Assembly (NCBI GenBank): GCA_965219705.1
Contig: OZ244789.1
Span: 3,038,001-3,102,000 of the forward strand
Length of the DNA: 64,000 bases
Source: JAJECS01 sp965219705
GTDB lineage: Bacteria > Chloroflexota > UBA11872
Reading direction: 5' to 3'
Below the pieces are notes generated by a model. That model was given only the letters and a program-made list of their open reading frames with translations. It ran no database searches and was not told the origin of the DNA. Of this stretch, positions 1 to 12,278 are shown piece after piece. Position 1 is the first letter of the stretch. Each line of letters starts with the position of its first letter. The position numbers and the translations under genes were made by a program.

Positions 1-1
1 C

Positions 2-916
2 CGGGCGTCCGAGCTCGACTTGCCGGTGCTCCCGTCGGCGTGGGTATGGGTGGCGCCGGCGGTTGCGAGCTATGTCGGCGGCGACATCGTGGGCGTGATG
101 CTGAGCACGAATCTGGGGCGCCGCCGCGGCACGACGCTCGTCATCGACGTCGGCACCAACGGTGAGATCGTGCTGGCGCATCGCCGCCGGCTCTTCGCTA
201 CGGCGGCGCCGGCCGGCCCGGCATTTGAGGGCGCTGAAATCAACCGTGGCATGCGAGCGGCGGCCGGGGCGATCGAGCGGGTGCGCATGACCCCAACGTC
301 GGTGGAGGTGGACGTGATTGGCGGCGGTCAGCCCGAGGGCATCTGTGGGTCGGGCCTGGTCGACGCCGTGGCCGAGCTGCTGCGCGTCGGCGCGGTGCTT
401 CCCAGCGGCCGGCTGCTCTCGCGTGGCGAAATGGAGCGGGCGCTGCCCGGCCTTGCAGACCGCGTTCGTCCGGACGACACCGGTGGCGAATTCGTTCTAA
501 CGGGCGATCCGGCTTCGCCGGAGGACAGCATCGCGCTGCATGCGCAGGACATCCGTCGGTTGCAGCTCGCCAAGGGCAGCATCCGCTGCGGCACGAACGT
601 TCTGCTGCGCGAAGCCGGCCTGCAACCCTCCGATCTCGACCGCGTGCTGCTGGCCGGCGCCTTTGGCAGCTACATCGACCCGGCGAGAGCCCTGGCCATT
701 GGGCTACTGCCGCCCGTGCCCGTCACGGCGGTCAAGGCCGTCGGCAACGCCGCCGGCCATGGCGCGCGCATGTGCCTGCTTTCCCTGACGTCCCGGGTGC
801 GCGCGACGGACCTGCCCGGCAGCGTGCATTATGTCGAGCTGTCGGCCGTGCCCGACTTTCAGGATCAATTCGGCGAGGCCATGGGGTTCCCGGCGTCTAT
901 CGAGGCGGCCAGCTAG
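2..916 (+). CDS. RACo-like ASKHA/DUF4445 protein, C-terminal part (5' end outside window)
   Basis: The reading frame is open from the first bases of the window, so the true start and any N-terminal ferredoxin-type domain lie upstream. The visible part has actin/Hsp70-like nucleotide-binding signatures: IDVGTNGEI, the CGSGLVD phosphate loop and GAFGSYIDPARALAIG near the C-terminus. This combination is typical of DUF4445 proteins related to RACo, the ATP-dependent reductive activator of corrinoid proteins that keeps methyltransferase cobalamin as Co(I). No corrinoid protein is visible nearby, so the partner is unknown. The family call is firm; the specific role is an inference. Confidence 0.8.
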   Translation, partial: RASELDLPVLPSAWVWVAPAVASYVGGDIVGVMLSTNLGRRRGTTLVIDVGTNGEIVLAHRRRLFATAAPAGPAFEGAEINRGMRAAAGAIERVRMTPTSVEVDVIGGGQPEGICGSGLVDAVAELLRVGAVLPSGRLLSRGEMERALPGLADRVRPDDTGGEFVLTGDPASPEDSIALHAQDIRRLQLAKGSIRCGTNVLLREAGLQPSDLDRVLLAGAFGSYIDPARALAIGLLPPVPVTAVKAVGNAAGHGARMCLLSLTSRVRATDLPGSVHYVELSAVPDFQDQFGEAMGFPASIEAAS

Positions 917-943
917 ACCGAGGTCATTCGCCGCGCGGACACA

Positions 944-972
944 GCGGCGGCTGACCCAATCGCACCCGCCGC
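944..972. terminator. GC-rich hairpin between convergent genes
   Basis: GCGGCGG (944-950) and CCGCCGC (966-972) form a 7-bp perfect stem between the converging ASKHA and creatininase genes. There is no T-run, so it is only a candidate bidirectional terminator. Confidence 0.3.
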
Positions 973-987
973 GTATCCCGGCCCCCT

Positions 988-1749
988 CTACGTGGCCGCG
1001 GCGATCTCGCGAATCTGCGCGGCCACGACGGTAGCCGCAGCTTCGAGGTAGCGGCGCCCGAGCTCGGCCGTCGCGTGGGCCGCGTCGTCGCTCGCGCCGG
1101 TCGGGCGGTCGCCCGGAAAACCGCCGGCGCGGATGTCGGTCACGTTGCCGACGCCGTCCGGCGGCCACTGGTCGCCGCGCACGGGTATGCGATCGGTCCG
1201 CACCAGGTCGGGGTCCAGGTGGAGCATCAGCGACGTTTCAAACGACCCCGCGTGCCCGGGGATCGAGAACTCCCCGTCGTGTGGAATGGCCTCAAGCGCC
1301 TCACGCGCGATGCTCCAGTAGCTGCCGGCGACGACGTGCATCTCCCGGTAAACCAAGACGAAGTCGCGCGCGGTCTGCTGGATGAGATGCTCGTTTCCGC
1401 CGTGGCCATTGAGGACCAGGACGCGGCGGAATCCCATCATCCGCAGGCTGTCGAGCAGCTCGTAGAGAACCACGCCGAAGGTGCGGCTGGTGAGGGTCAG
1501 CACGCCGGGCCACGGCAAGTGGTGGTGGGAACTGCCGAAGTGGAGCGGCGGGCAGACGACGGCGTTCAATTCCGGAGCCACGGCGTCGGCGGCGCCCCGG
1601 GCGACAGCCATGCAGCACATCGTGTCGAGCCCCACCGGATTGTGCGGCCCGTGCTGCTCGATGGCCGCCGTGGGCAGGACCGCCACCGCCGACGGCGCGA
1701 GGGCGCCGATCTCATCGCGTGTCAACCGTTCAAACGCTACGTGGGCCAT
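988..1749 (-). CDS. Creatininase-family amidohydrolase
   Basis: A 253-residue metal-dependent hydrolase of the creatininase/MftE-like fold. Family signatures are the metal-site stretch EQHGPHNPVGLDT near the N-terminus, NGHGGN in the middle and HAGSFETS for the third metal/acid site. Family members hydrolyse cyclic or linear amides such as creatinine or formamidopyrimidine-type substrates; the substrate here cannot be told. The frame is open to an ATG at 1794, but the ATG at 1749 is preferred because AGAGGTG lies five bases upstream and the conserved domain begins just after it. It stands alone between a converging gene and the heat-shock operon. Confidence 0.85.
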   Translation of the reverse strand: MAHVAFERLTRDEIGALAPSAVAVLPTAAIEQHGPHNPVGLDTMCCMAVARGAADAVAPELNAVVCPPLHFGSSHHHLPWPGVLTLTSRTFGVVLYELLDSLRMMGFRRVLVLNGHGGNEHLIQQTARDFVLVYREMHVVAGSYWSIAREALEAIPHDGEFSIPGHAGSFETSLMLHLDPDLVRTDRIPVRGDQWPPDGVGNVTDIRAGGFPGDRPTGASDDAAHATAELGRRYLEAAATVVAAQIREIAAAT

Positions 1750-1860
1750 CAGTGCACCTCTCACGGCGATGCCGCGCTGCAAATGGTGAGTCACGCCGCC
1801 GCCGGCCGCAACCGCACGATTTCATTGCCTTGCGGCGCGAGGCGCGGAACAATGCCAACC

Positions 1861-1916
1861 CCGGTCATTGAACGGCCCTCGCGCTGGGGAGGCCGTGAGG
1901 GCCGTTACCCGACCGG
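1861..1916 (-). terminator. Long two-part hairpin downstream of clpC
   Basis: AACGGCCCTC (1871-1880) and GAGGGCCGTT (1897-1906) form a perfect 10-bp stem, extended by an outer CCGGTC (1861-1866)/GACCGG (1911-1916) stem. It lies just past the clpC stop codon and is the likely end of the heat-shock transcript. It lacks a clear U-tract, so the termination strength is uncertain. Confidence 0.5.
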
Positions 1917-1925
1917 TGGTTTGGC

Positions 1926-4451
1926 CTAGGCGCGCCTGGCGGCCGGTTCGGCGGCGTCGGGCGCGGTGCCGTTGCCGTCCTCGACCTCGGGCGCCGCGCG
2001 CTTTAGATCGAATGTGAACTCGTCGTCGGCGATGTCCACGACCATCGTGCAGCCGGCCTCGCAGCTTTGGTCGAGCAGCAGACGCGCGATTTGGTTTTCG
2101 ACCTCGCGCTGCAGGGTGCGGCGCAGCGGACGCGCGCCATAGTCCGGATTCCAGCCGATCTCGAGGATCTGGTCCTTGGCGGCTGTGGTCAGCTCAACTC
2201 CAATCCCCTGCGCCGCCATGCGCCGGCCCAAGTCGGCCGCCATAAGGTCCACGATCTCGCGCAGCTGCGGTTGCGTCAGCGAGTGGAAGATGATGATCTC
2301 ATCCACCCGGTTGAGGAACTCGGGACGGAACGCCTTGCGCAGATCGTTGAGCAGTCGCGTGCGCATGGCGCGATGCTCGCTCTCCGGCGATGCCGTCGCC
2401 TCGGCCGGACGGAACCCCAAGGTGTTTTCCCGCCGGATGTGCTGGGCGCCGACGTTGGACGTCATGATGATGATGGTGTGGCTGAAGTCCACCACACGGC
2501 CGTGGCCGTCGGTGAGACGTCCGTCGTCGAGCACCTGCAGCAGGACGTTGAAGATGTCCGGGTGGGCCTTCTCGACCTCGTCGAACAACACCACCTGGTA
2601 CGGCCGGCGCCTTACCTTTTCCGTCAGCTGCGCCGCGTCGTCATAGCCGACGTAGCCGGGCGGCGCGCCGACGAGCCGGCTGACCGCGTGTCGCTCGCCG
2701 AACTCCGACATGTCGATGCGCAGCATGGCCGACTCGTCGTCGAACATGAATTCGGCGAGCGCGCGGGCCATCTCGGTCTTGCCGACCCCGGTGGGTCCCA
2801 GGAAGAAGAACGAGCCGATCGGCCGGCGCGGATCGCCGATGCCGGCGCGTGAACGCCGGATCGCGTCCGACACCGCCGTCACCGCTTCCCGCTGGTTCAC
2901 GATTCGCTCGTGGAGCGCGTCCTCCATCTGAAGCAGGCGCTCGGCCTCTTCCTCGAACATGCGCGCGACGGGAATGCCGGTGATGTTCGAGACCACGTCG
3001 GCGATGTCCTCGTGGCTCACCACGTCGTCCAGCTCCCGCTCGGCCAGCCAGCGCTTGCGCCAGTCCTCGAGCTTGGCCTTGAGCTGCAGCACGTCCGACT
3101 TGACGTTGGCGGCGCGCTCGTAGTCCCGCGCCTGCCAGGCTTGCTCCTCTTGTTCTTGCAGCTCCTCGACGCGCTTCTCGACGTCGCGCAGCTCGGGGGG
3201 CGTGTCGAAGATGTCGACGCGGACCTTGGCGGCCGCCTCGTCCATCAGGTCGATCGCCTTGTCCGGCAGGTGGCGTTCCGTGAGGTAGCGGTCGGCCAGG
3301 CGAGCCGCAGCCTCGATCGCCTCGTCGTTGATCCTGAGGTCGTGGTGGTCCTCATATCGGGGTCGCAACCCGTGCAGCACGGCGACCGTATCCTCGACCG
3401 AGGGCGCCTCCACGTACACCGGCTGAAACCGTCGCGCCAACGCCTTGTCGCGCTCGACGTGGGTGCGGAATTCGTCAAACGTGGTGGCGCCGATCGCTTG
3501 CAGCTCGCCGCGGGCCAGCGCCGGCTTGAGCATGCTTGACGCGTCGATGGCGCCCTCGGCCGCGCCGGCACCGACGGCCTGGTGCAGCTCGTCAAAGAAC
3601 AGAATGATCTCGCCCTCGGAGGCGCGGACTTCGTTGATCACGGCCTTGAGGCGTTCCTCGAATTCCCCGCGGAATTTCGAGCCGGCCACCATCGCGCCCA
3701 TGTCGATGGCCAGCACGCGGCGGTCGCGCAGGATGCGCGGCACGTCGCTGTCGGCGATGCGCTGCGCCAAGCCCTCGACGATGGCGGTCTTGCCGACCCC
3801 GGGCTCACCGATCAGCGCGGGATTGTTCTTGGTCCGGCGTGCCAAAACCTGGATCACCCGCTTGATCTCCTGCTCTCGGCCGATGACCGGGTCGAGCTTG
3901 TTTTGGCGGGCGAGTTCGGTGAGGTCCGTGCTGTATTTCTCGAGCACCTCGTAGCGGCTTTCGGCGGAGGGACTTGAGGAGCGTTGCGCTCCGCGGACCT
4001 CGCGCAGGGCGCCGTAGATGCCTTCCGTATCGATGCCCGCGCGTCGCAGCACCTGGCCCGCGCCGGAGTTGCGCGAGCGCGCCACGGCCAGCAGCAGGTG
4101 CTCGTTCCCCACGAACTCGTCGCTGAGGCGCTCAGCCTCTTCACGGGCCGCGTTCATGAGCTCGAGGGTCTGGGGGGTCACGAACATCTGGCCTTGGGCC
4201 GTGCCGCCGTTGCCGTCCGCGACCGTGACGCGGGGCTTGTCGGACAAGAGCCGCCGCACCTCGCCCCGCACGAGATCCGGCGAGACCCGCATCCGCTGGA
4301 TGATGCGCACCCCAACGCCGTCCGGCGGCTCGAGCAGCGCCAGCAGGATGTGCTCGGCGTCAAGTTGGTTGTGCGCGTGCTCCAGCATGATGGACTGGGC
4401 GCGCTGGACGGTTTCTTGCGCCTTCTCCGTAAATCGGTCGAAGTTCATCAT
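1926..4451 (-). CDS. clpC: ClpC-type AAA+ unfoldase of the Clp protease
   Basis: An 841-residue class I Clp ATPase. It has an N-terminal repeat domain (about 1-150), a first AAA+ module with Walker A GEPGVGKT at about 215-222, a UVR-like coiled-coil insert at about 430-470, and a second module with GPTGVGKT near 560. The UVR motif marks ClpC rather than ClpB. An LGF tripeptide in the second module fits the ClpP-docking loop, so it should feed unfolded substrates to ClpP. It is the last gene of the heat-shock cluster, 27 bases after hspR, with an AAGGAG site ten bases before its ATG. No clpP is in the window. Confidence 0.93.
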   Translation of the reverse strand: MMNFDRFTEKAQETVQRAQSIMLEHAHNQLDAEHILLALLEPPDGVGVRIIQRMRVSPDLVRGEVRRLLSDKPRVTVADGNGGTAQGQMFVTPQTLELMNAAREEAERLSDEFVGNEHLLLAVARSRNSGAGQVLRRAGIDTEGIYGALREVRGAQRSSSPSAESRYEVLEKYSTDLTELARQNKLDPVIGREQEIKRVIQVLARRTKNNPALIGEPGVGKTAIVEGLAQRIADSDVPRILRDRRVLAIDMGAMVAGSKFRGEFEERLKAVINEVRASEGEIILFFDELHQAVGAGAAEGAIDASSMLKPALARGELQAIGATTFDEFRTHVERDKALARRFQPVYVEAPSVEDTVAVLHGLRPRYEDHHDLRINDEAIEAAARLADRYLTERHLPDKAIDLMDEAAAKVRVDIFDTPPELRDVEKRVEELQEQEEQAWQARDYERAANVKSDVLQLKAKLEDWRKRWLAERELDDVVSHEDIADVVSNITGIPVARMFEEEAERLLQMEDALHERIVNQREAVTAVSDAIRRSRAGIGDPRRPIGSFFFLGPTGVGKTEMARALAEFMFDDESAMLRIDMSEFGERHAVSRLVGAPPGYVGYDDAAQLTEKVRRRPYQVVLFDEVEKAHPDIFNVLLQVLDDGRLTDGHGRVVDFSHTIIIMTSNVGAQHIRRENTLGFRPAEATASPESEHRAMRTRLLNDLRKAFRPEFLNRVDEIIIFHSLTQPQLREIVDLMAADLGRRMAAQGIGVELTTAAKDQILEIGWNPDYGARPLRRTLQREVENQIARLLLDQSCEAGCTMVVDIADDEFTFDLKRAAPEVEDGNGTAPDAAEPAARRA

Positions 4452-4478
4452 CGTGGTTCGACTCCTTGCCCGCGCCGG

Positions 4479-4868
4479 CTATCCGAGCACGCGTCGCAGG
4501 GCGTTGCGCAGTCGCTCGATCTCCGCCGTATAGCGCTCGCGCAAGCGGTGCTCGCGGCGTTCGAATTCCTGTCGCTGGTGCTCGTGGCGATCGCGCATGT
4601 TCAGGATCACCTCGACGCCGGCCAGATTCACTCCCAACTCGTTCGTCAGCCGCTGGATCAGCCGCACGCGTTCGATGTCGTCTTGGGAATACAGGCGCAC
4701 GTTGCCCCGGGATCGTCCGGGCGTGACCAGGCCGATGCGCTCGTAGTGCCGCAGTGTTTGCGGGTGCACGCGGGTCATTTCCGCAACCACGCCGATGAAC
4801 ACCGCCGGGCGCGCGCGCATGCCGACGTCCTGCCGGGAGTCCGTGTCGAAGTCGTCGGGAGCGCGCAT
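4479..4868 (-). CDS. hspR: MerR-family heat-shock repressor HspR
   Basis: A 129-residue regulator with an N-terminal MerR helix-turn-helix (signature HPQTLRHYERIGLV, then a wing with GNVRLYSQDD) and a charged C-terminal coiled coil. HspR proteins bind HAIR sites (CTTGAGT-N7-ACTCAAG) and repress dnaK and clp operons, with DnaK as co-repressor. Here the gene sits in the chaperone operon, its ATG directly abutting the dnaJ stop codon. A HAIR-like repeat is found at the head of the operon upstream of lon. Autoregulatory feedback is therefore expected. The order dnaK-grpE-dnaJ-hspR is the one known from actinobacteria. Confidence 0.9.
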   Translation of the reverse strand: MRAPDDFDTDSRQDVGMRARPAVFIGVVAEMTRVHPQTLRHYERIGLVTPGRSRGNVRLYSQDDIERVRLIQRLTNELGVNLAGVEVILNMRDRHEHQRQEFERREHRLRERYTAEIERLRNALRRVLG

Positions 4869-5795
4869 CTATCGTCCCTGTGGCAGCGGCTGCTCGCCGC
4901 GCAGCTCGGCAAGCTCGCGGAATAGGGCCTGCTCGCGGTCCGAGAGATGCCGCGGCAGCTGCACGCGAATGCGCACCAGCATGTCGCCGCGCTCGGCCGA
5001 GCGGCCCTTCGGCAGCCCCTGTCCGCGCAGCCGCAGTTGTGTCCCGTCGCCCGTTTCCGGCGGCACCTGCATCGTCAGCGCACGTCCACTGAGCGTGGGC
5101 ACCGCCACATTGGCGCCCAGCATGGCCTCCGTGAGACCGATGGTCAGCGTCGTGCGCAGGTCCGCGTCGTGGCGCTCGAAGCGCGGGTCGGGTGTGACCG
5201 CCACGCGCAGATAGAGGTCGCCGCGCGAGCCGTCCGGCCGCCTGCCGCCGTGGCCCGGGACGCGCAGCCGCTGGCCGTCGCGCACCCCTCGTGGAATGGT
5301 GACGTCGATCCGTTGCTCGCGGACTTGGCCGTCCGGTTGGGCCACGCGCAGGCTGAGCGTGCGGCGGCCGCCCTCGGCGACTTCGCGCAGCGTGATATCG
5401 AGGCGATCGTCCACGTCCGCGCTTGGCGGCTGCCGCGGACGCTGGCCGCCGAGCCCCATGCTGCCGAACAGCGACTCGAAGAAGTCGCTGAATCCCGCGC
5501 CGGCGAAACCGCCCGGGGAAGCGCCGGCGGGCGCTCCGGCATGGCGGAAGGCCTCCTCGAATGAGCCGGTCCGGCGCCAATTCGAGCCAAAGCGGTCGTA
5601 GCGCCGCCGCTTCTCGGGATCGCGCAGGACTTGATAGGCCTCGTTGATCTCCTTGAATCGCGCGTCCGCCTGGGCGTCGCCGGGGTTGACATCGGGATGA
5701 AAGCGACGCGCGAGGCGACGGTAGACCCGCTTGAGCTCGGCGTCGCTGGCCTGCCTGCTGACGCCCAGGGTCTTGTAGTAGTCCCGATATTCCAT
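4869..5795 (-). CDS. dnaJ: DnaJ/CbpA-type J-domain co-chaperone
   Basis: A 308-residue type II J-protein. It has a J domain (about 1-65) with the HPD motif at about 33-35 and the YDRFG end, a Gly/Phe-rich linker (about 85-125) and the two substrate-binding beta domains. The CXXCXGXG zinc-finger repeats of canonical DnaJ are absent, so it is CbpA-like. It stimulates DnaK ATPase and delivers clients. The open frame runs further upstream, but the start is the ATG at 5795, where the J domain begins, just after the grpE stop. No other DnaJ is in the window, so this is probably the DnaK partner. Confidence 0.92.
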   Translation of the reverse strand: MEYRDYYKTLGVSRQASDAELKRVYRRLARRFHPDVNPGDAQADARFKEINEAYQVLRDPEKRRRYDRFGSNWRRTGSFEEAFRHAGAPAGASPGGFAGAGFSDFFESLFGSMGLGGQRPRQPPSADVDDRLDITLREVAEGGRRTLSLRVAQPDGQVREQRIDVTIPRGVRDGQRLRVPGHGGRRPDGSRGDLYLRVAVTPDPRFERHDADLRTTLTIGLTEAMLGANVAVPTLSGRALTMQVPPETGDGTQLRLRGQGLPKGRSAERGDMLVRIRVQLPRHLSDREQALFRELAELRGEQPLPQGR

Positions 5796-5802
5796 CGTGA
5801 TG

Positions 5803-6327
5803 CTAGTCCAAAGGCGCCACCGCAACGCGCACGCGCGCGGCGCGCAGCACCAGGTCGCCCCAGAGATATCCGCGGCTGACCTCGTCGACGATGTGGCCCT
5901 CGGGGATGTCACCCGCCGCCACGGTCGCCACGGCCTCGTGCAGGTTCGGATCGAAGACGCCGCCCGACGCCATGGGGCGGACGCCGTAGCCCGCCAGCAC
6001 ATCCCGCAGCCGCGTAAGCGTGAGGCCCACGCCTTCAGCGAGGGCGCCGCCGTCGCCGTGGGGCGCGGCCAGCGCCCGCTCAAGGTCGTCAGCGAGATTC
6101 AGCACGTCCAGAAACAGCCGCCGTTTGGCGTCGCGGACCAACTCGTCCGTCGTGCGCTCCAGCCGCTTGCGGTAGTTATCGGTGTCGGCGCGGACCCGCA
6201 GCAGCTGCCCGTTGAGCGCCTCGATTTCCGCGCGCAGCGCGGCAATCTCCTCCGTCGCCTCGGCTCCGGCGGCTGCCGACTCGTCGTTCATGCCGAATTG
6301 GTGCTCCTCGTGATCGGGTGCGCGCAT
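5803..6327 (-). CDS. grpE: GrpE nucleotide exchange factor for DnaK
   Basis: A 174-residue protein with an N-terminal coiled coil (about 25-75, including the NYRKR stretch) and the C-terminal beta domain with FDPNLHEAV and GYLWGDLVLRAARVRV signatures. It releases ADP from DnaK. The ATG at 6327 follows the dnaK stop by three bases, favouring translational coupling; an ATG at 6291 with GAGGAG twelve bases upstream is an alternative start. It is shorter than many GrpE proteins but has no missing core element. Confidence 0.93.
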   Translation of the reverse strand: MRAPDHEEHQFGMNDESAAAGAEATEEIAALRAEIEALNGQLLRVRADTDNYRKRLERTTDELVRDAKRRLFLDVLNLADDLERALAAPHGDGGALAEGVGLTLTRLRDVLAGYGVRPMASGGVFDPNLHEAVATVAAGDIPEGHIVDEVSRGYLWGDLVLRAARVRVAVAPLD

Positions 6328-6330
6328 GGG

Positions 6331-8262
<1,932 letters not shown>

Positions 8263-8274
8263 ACGATCTGCCTC

Positions 8275-10686
<2,412 letters not shown>

Positions 10687-10718
10687 GGGTCCCTCCAGCA
10701 CAAAATTTGTTGAATCCG

Positions 10719-10747
10719 ATTCTAGAAATTGAGTGTGTGCATGTCAA
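10719..10747 (-). promoter_or_regulatory. Strong sigma70-type promoter of the heat-shock operon
   Basis: Read on the minus strand: TTGACA (10747-10742), a 17-base spacer, then TAGAAT (10724-10719). This is a near-consensus -35/-10 pair about 20 bases before the lon start region. It overlaps the HAIR-like repeat. Confidence 0.8.
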
Positions 10748-10748
10748 G
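10728..10748 (-). promoter_or_regulatory. HAIR-like operator for HspR
   Basis: On the minus strand the site reads CTTGACA-N7-ACTCAAT, matching the HspR consensus CTTGAGT-N7-ACTCAAG at 11 of 14 positions with the exact spacing. It covers the -35 box and spacer of the lon promoter, the position expected for a repressor. hspR lies in the same operon. Confidence 0.7.
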
Positions 10749-10827
10749 AATTCTCAGTCAGACGACATATATTTTGTGCCACCGTCGCACCCGCGCGACG
10801 GCACGCTGGGCGATGTCTGTGCCGGGC

Positions 10828-10833
10828 TACACT
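10828..10833 (+). promoter_or_regulatory. -10-like box TACACT, possible leaderless start
   Basis: TACACT lies eight bases before the ATG at 10842, and no ribosome-binding site is present. Transcription would begin at or next to the start codon. No good -35 is visible. Confidence 0.4.
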
Positions 10834-10841
10834 CCCCGAAT

Positions 10842-12278
10842 ATGCTTGACTCCCAACGACCGGCTGAGCGTGGATGCCGCCGCATCTCCCGCCGACGGAT
10901 GCTCGGAGCGGGCGTCGGCGCCACGCTTGCGCTGGCGGCCTGCGGCGATTCGGCGCCGGACCTGACGCCGGCCGCGGTGACCCCGGCGGCCCCGCCGCCC
11001 GCCACGCCCGCGGACCCGTCGGCCCCGGCGCTGCTGCGCCTGTTGGGATGGCCCTTCCGGCCCGACCTCCTGCGGCAGCGGCTCGATGCCTTCGAGCGGT
11101 ACCGCGGCGACGTTCGCGTGCTCCATGAGCAGGCCCTGCGAGACTATCCCGCCCGAGCCCTCGAGGCGTTGACCCGCCAGCCGTCGGTGGACGTCGTGCA
11201 GGCGCGCGACGGCCTGGTCGGCGCGTGGTGGTCGGGCCGCGCGCTGCAAACGCTGGGCGCCGAGGACACCTGGCGCGTGGTGCTCGATGCGATGTGGCCC
11301 CACGCCCGCCTGGCCGTGACGGTCGGCGGCCAAGTCGTGGGTCTCCCCTACTACGCCGACGTCATGCTGCTGGCGTACAACCGGCGGCTGCTGGATCACC
11401 TCGGCGCGCCGGTGCCGCGCACGCTGGAGGAGCTCACCGAGATCAGCCGCGACGCGGCGCGCCGTCAGCTCGTGGAGTTCGGTATCTCATTGAATCTCGC
11501 GCCCAAGGTGTTTACCAACCTGCCCTGGTGGGGGCTGGTGTACGCCTCCGGCGGCCGGCTCGCGGCGCCGGATGGCCCCGATCCCGCGGCGGTGGCGGTG
11601 CTGGAGTGGCTGCGCGACGCCAGCGCGGTGTCCAACGTGGTCGATCCCGACTTCGCGTCGGCGACCTACCAGGTGCTCGCGCACGAGCGGCATGTCTTCA
11701 GCATCGTCGGCGCCCATGTGCTCCGCCGGCTAAACCAGGCCGCACCCGGCGCGTTTGGCGCGGCGCCGATCCCCGGCATCGCCGCGCCGCTGGGAGCGGT
11801 GACCTGGACGCCGCTGTACGCGGTGGCCGCGAATGCGCCGCGTCCGGCGGAAGCCGTGGATCTGGTGAGCTATCTCGGCGGCCCCGGACCGGCCGGCGAC
11901 TATGGCACGGCGGCCTTTTGGCTGCAGCAGGAGGGGCTGATCCCCGCCTACCGCCCGCTGCTCGAGCGGCCGGACGTCCAGAACAATCTGGCCGCGTGGA
12001 TCGATCCGAACACCCTGATGTCCGTTTTGGCGGCCGCCCGTCCCGTGGAGCGGCTGTGGGAACGCTGGTTCTTGAGTTGGGAGCACGAGATGCAGGCCCA
12101 GGTGCAAGCCGCCATCTTCGGCCGGCAGTCGGCCGCCGCGGCCCTCGCCGCGGCGGAGGCGTTCGCGCGGGAGCAGGCCGTCGCCGCAAACGGCTCGGGA
12201 CGCGGTCCTCGGCCGTCCGTGTCGGCCGCGAGGCGCGATGCCGCCGCCAGGTCCGTCGACCGCGGCGCGCTGCGCTAG
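10842..12278 (+). CDS. Tat-exported ABC solute-binding lipoprotein (family 1 type)
   Basis: A 478-residue protein with a twin-arginine signal (RRISRRRMLGAG) running into an LAAC lipobox, then a Pro/Ala-rich linker (about 40-70). The body resembles extracellular sugar-type solute-binding proteins: a GLPYYADVMLLAYNRRL segment and a hinge region with Trp-rich binding-cleft candidates. It should be tethered on the outer face of the membrane. No permease or ATPase genes adjoin it, so the transporter it serves, and the ligand, are unknown. The open frame extends upstream, but the Tat signal fixes the start at 10842. The last 45 residues are low-complexity Ala/Arg. Confidence 0.75.
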   Translation: MLDSQRPAERGCRRISRRRMLGAGVGATLALAACGDSAPDLTPAAVTPAAPPPATPADPSAPALLRLLGWPFRPDLLRQRLDAFERYRGDVRVLHEQALRDYPARALEALTRQPSVDVVQARDGLVGAWWSGRALQTLGAEDTWRVVLDAMWPHARLAVTVGGQVVGLPYYADVMLLAYNRRLLDHLGAPVPRTLEELTEISRDAARRQLVEFGISLNLAPKVFTNLPWWGLVYASGGRLAAPDGPDPAAVAVLEWLRDASAVSNVVDPDFASATYQVLAHERHVFSIVGAHVLRRLNQAAPGAFGAAPIPGIAAPLGAVTWTPLYAVAANAPRPAEAVDLVSYLGGPGPAGDYGTAAFWLQQEGLIPAYRPLLERPDVQNNLAAWIDPNTLMSVLAAARPVERLWERWFLSWEHEMQAQVQAAIFGRQSAAAALAAAEAFAREQAVAANGSGRGPRPSVSAARRDAAARSVDRGALR

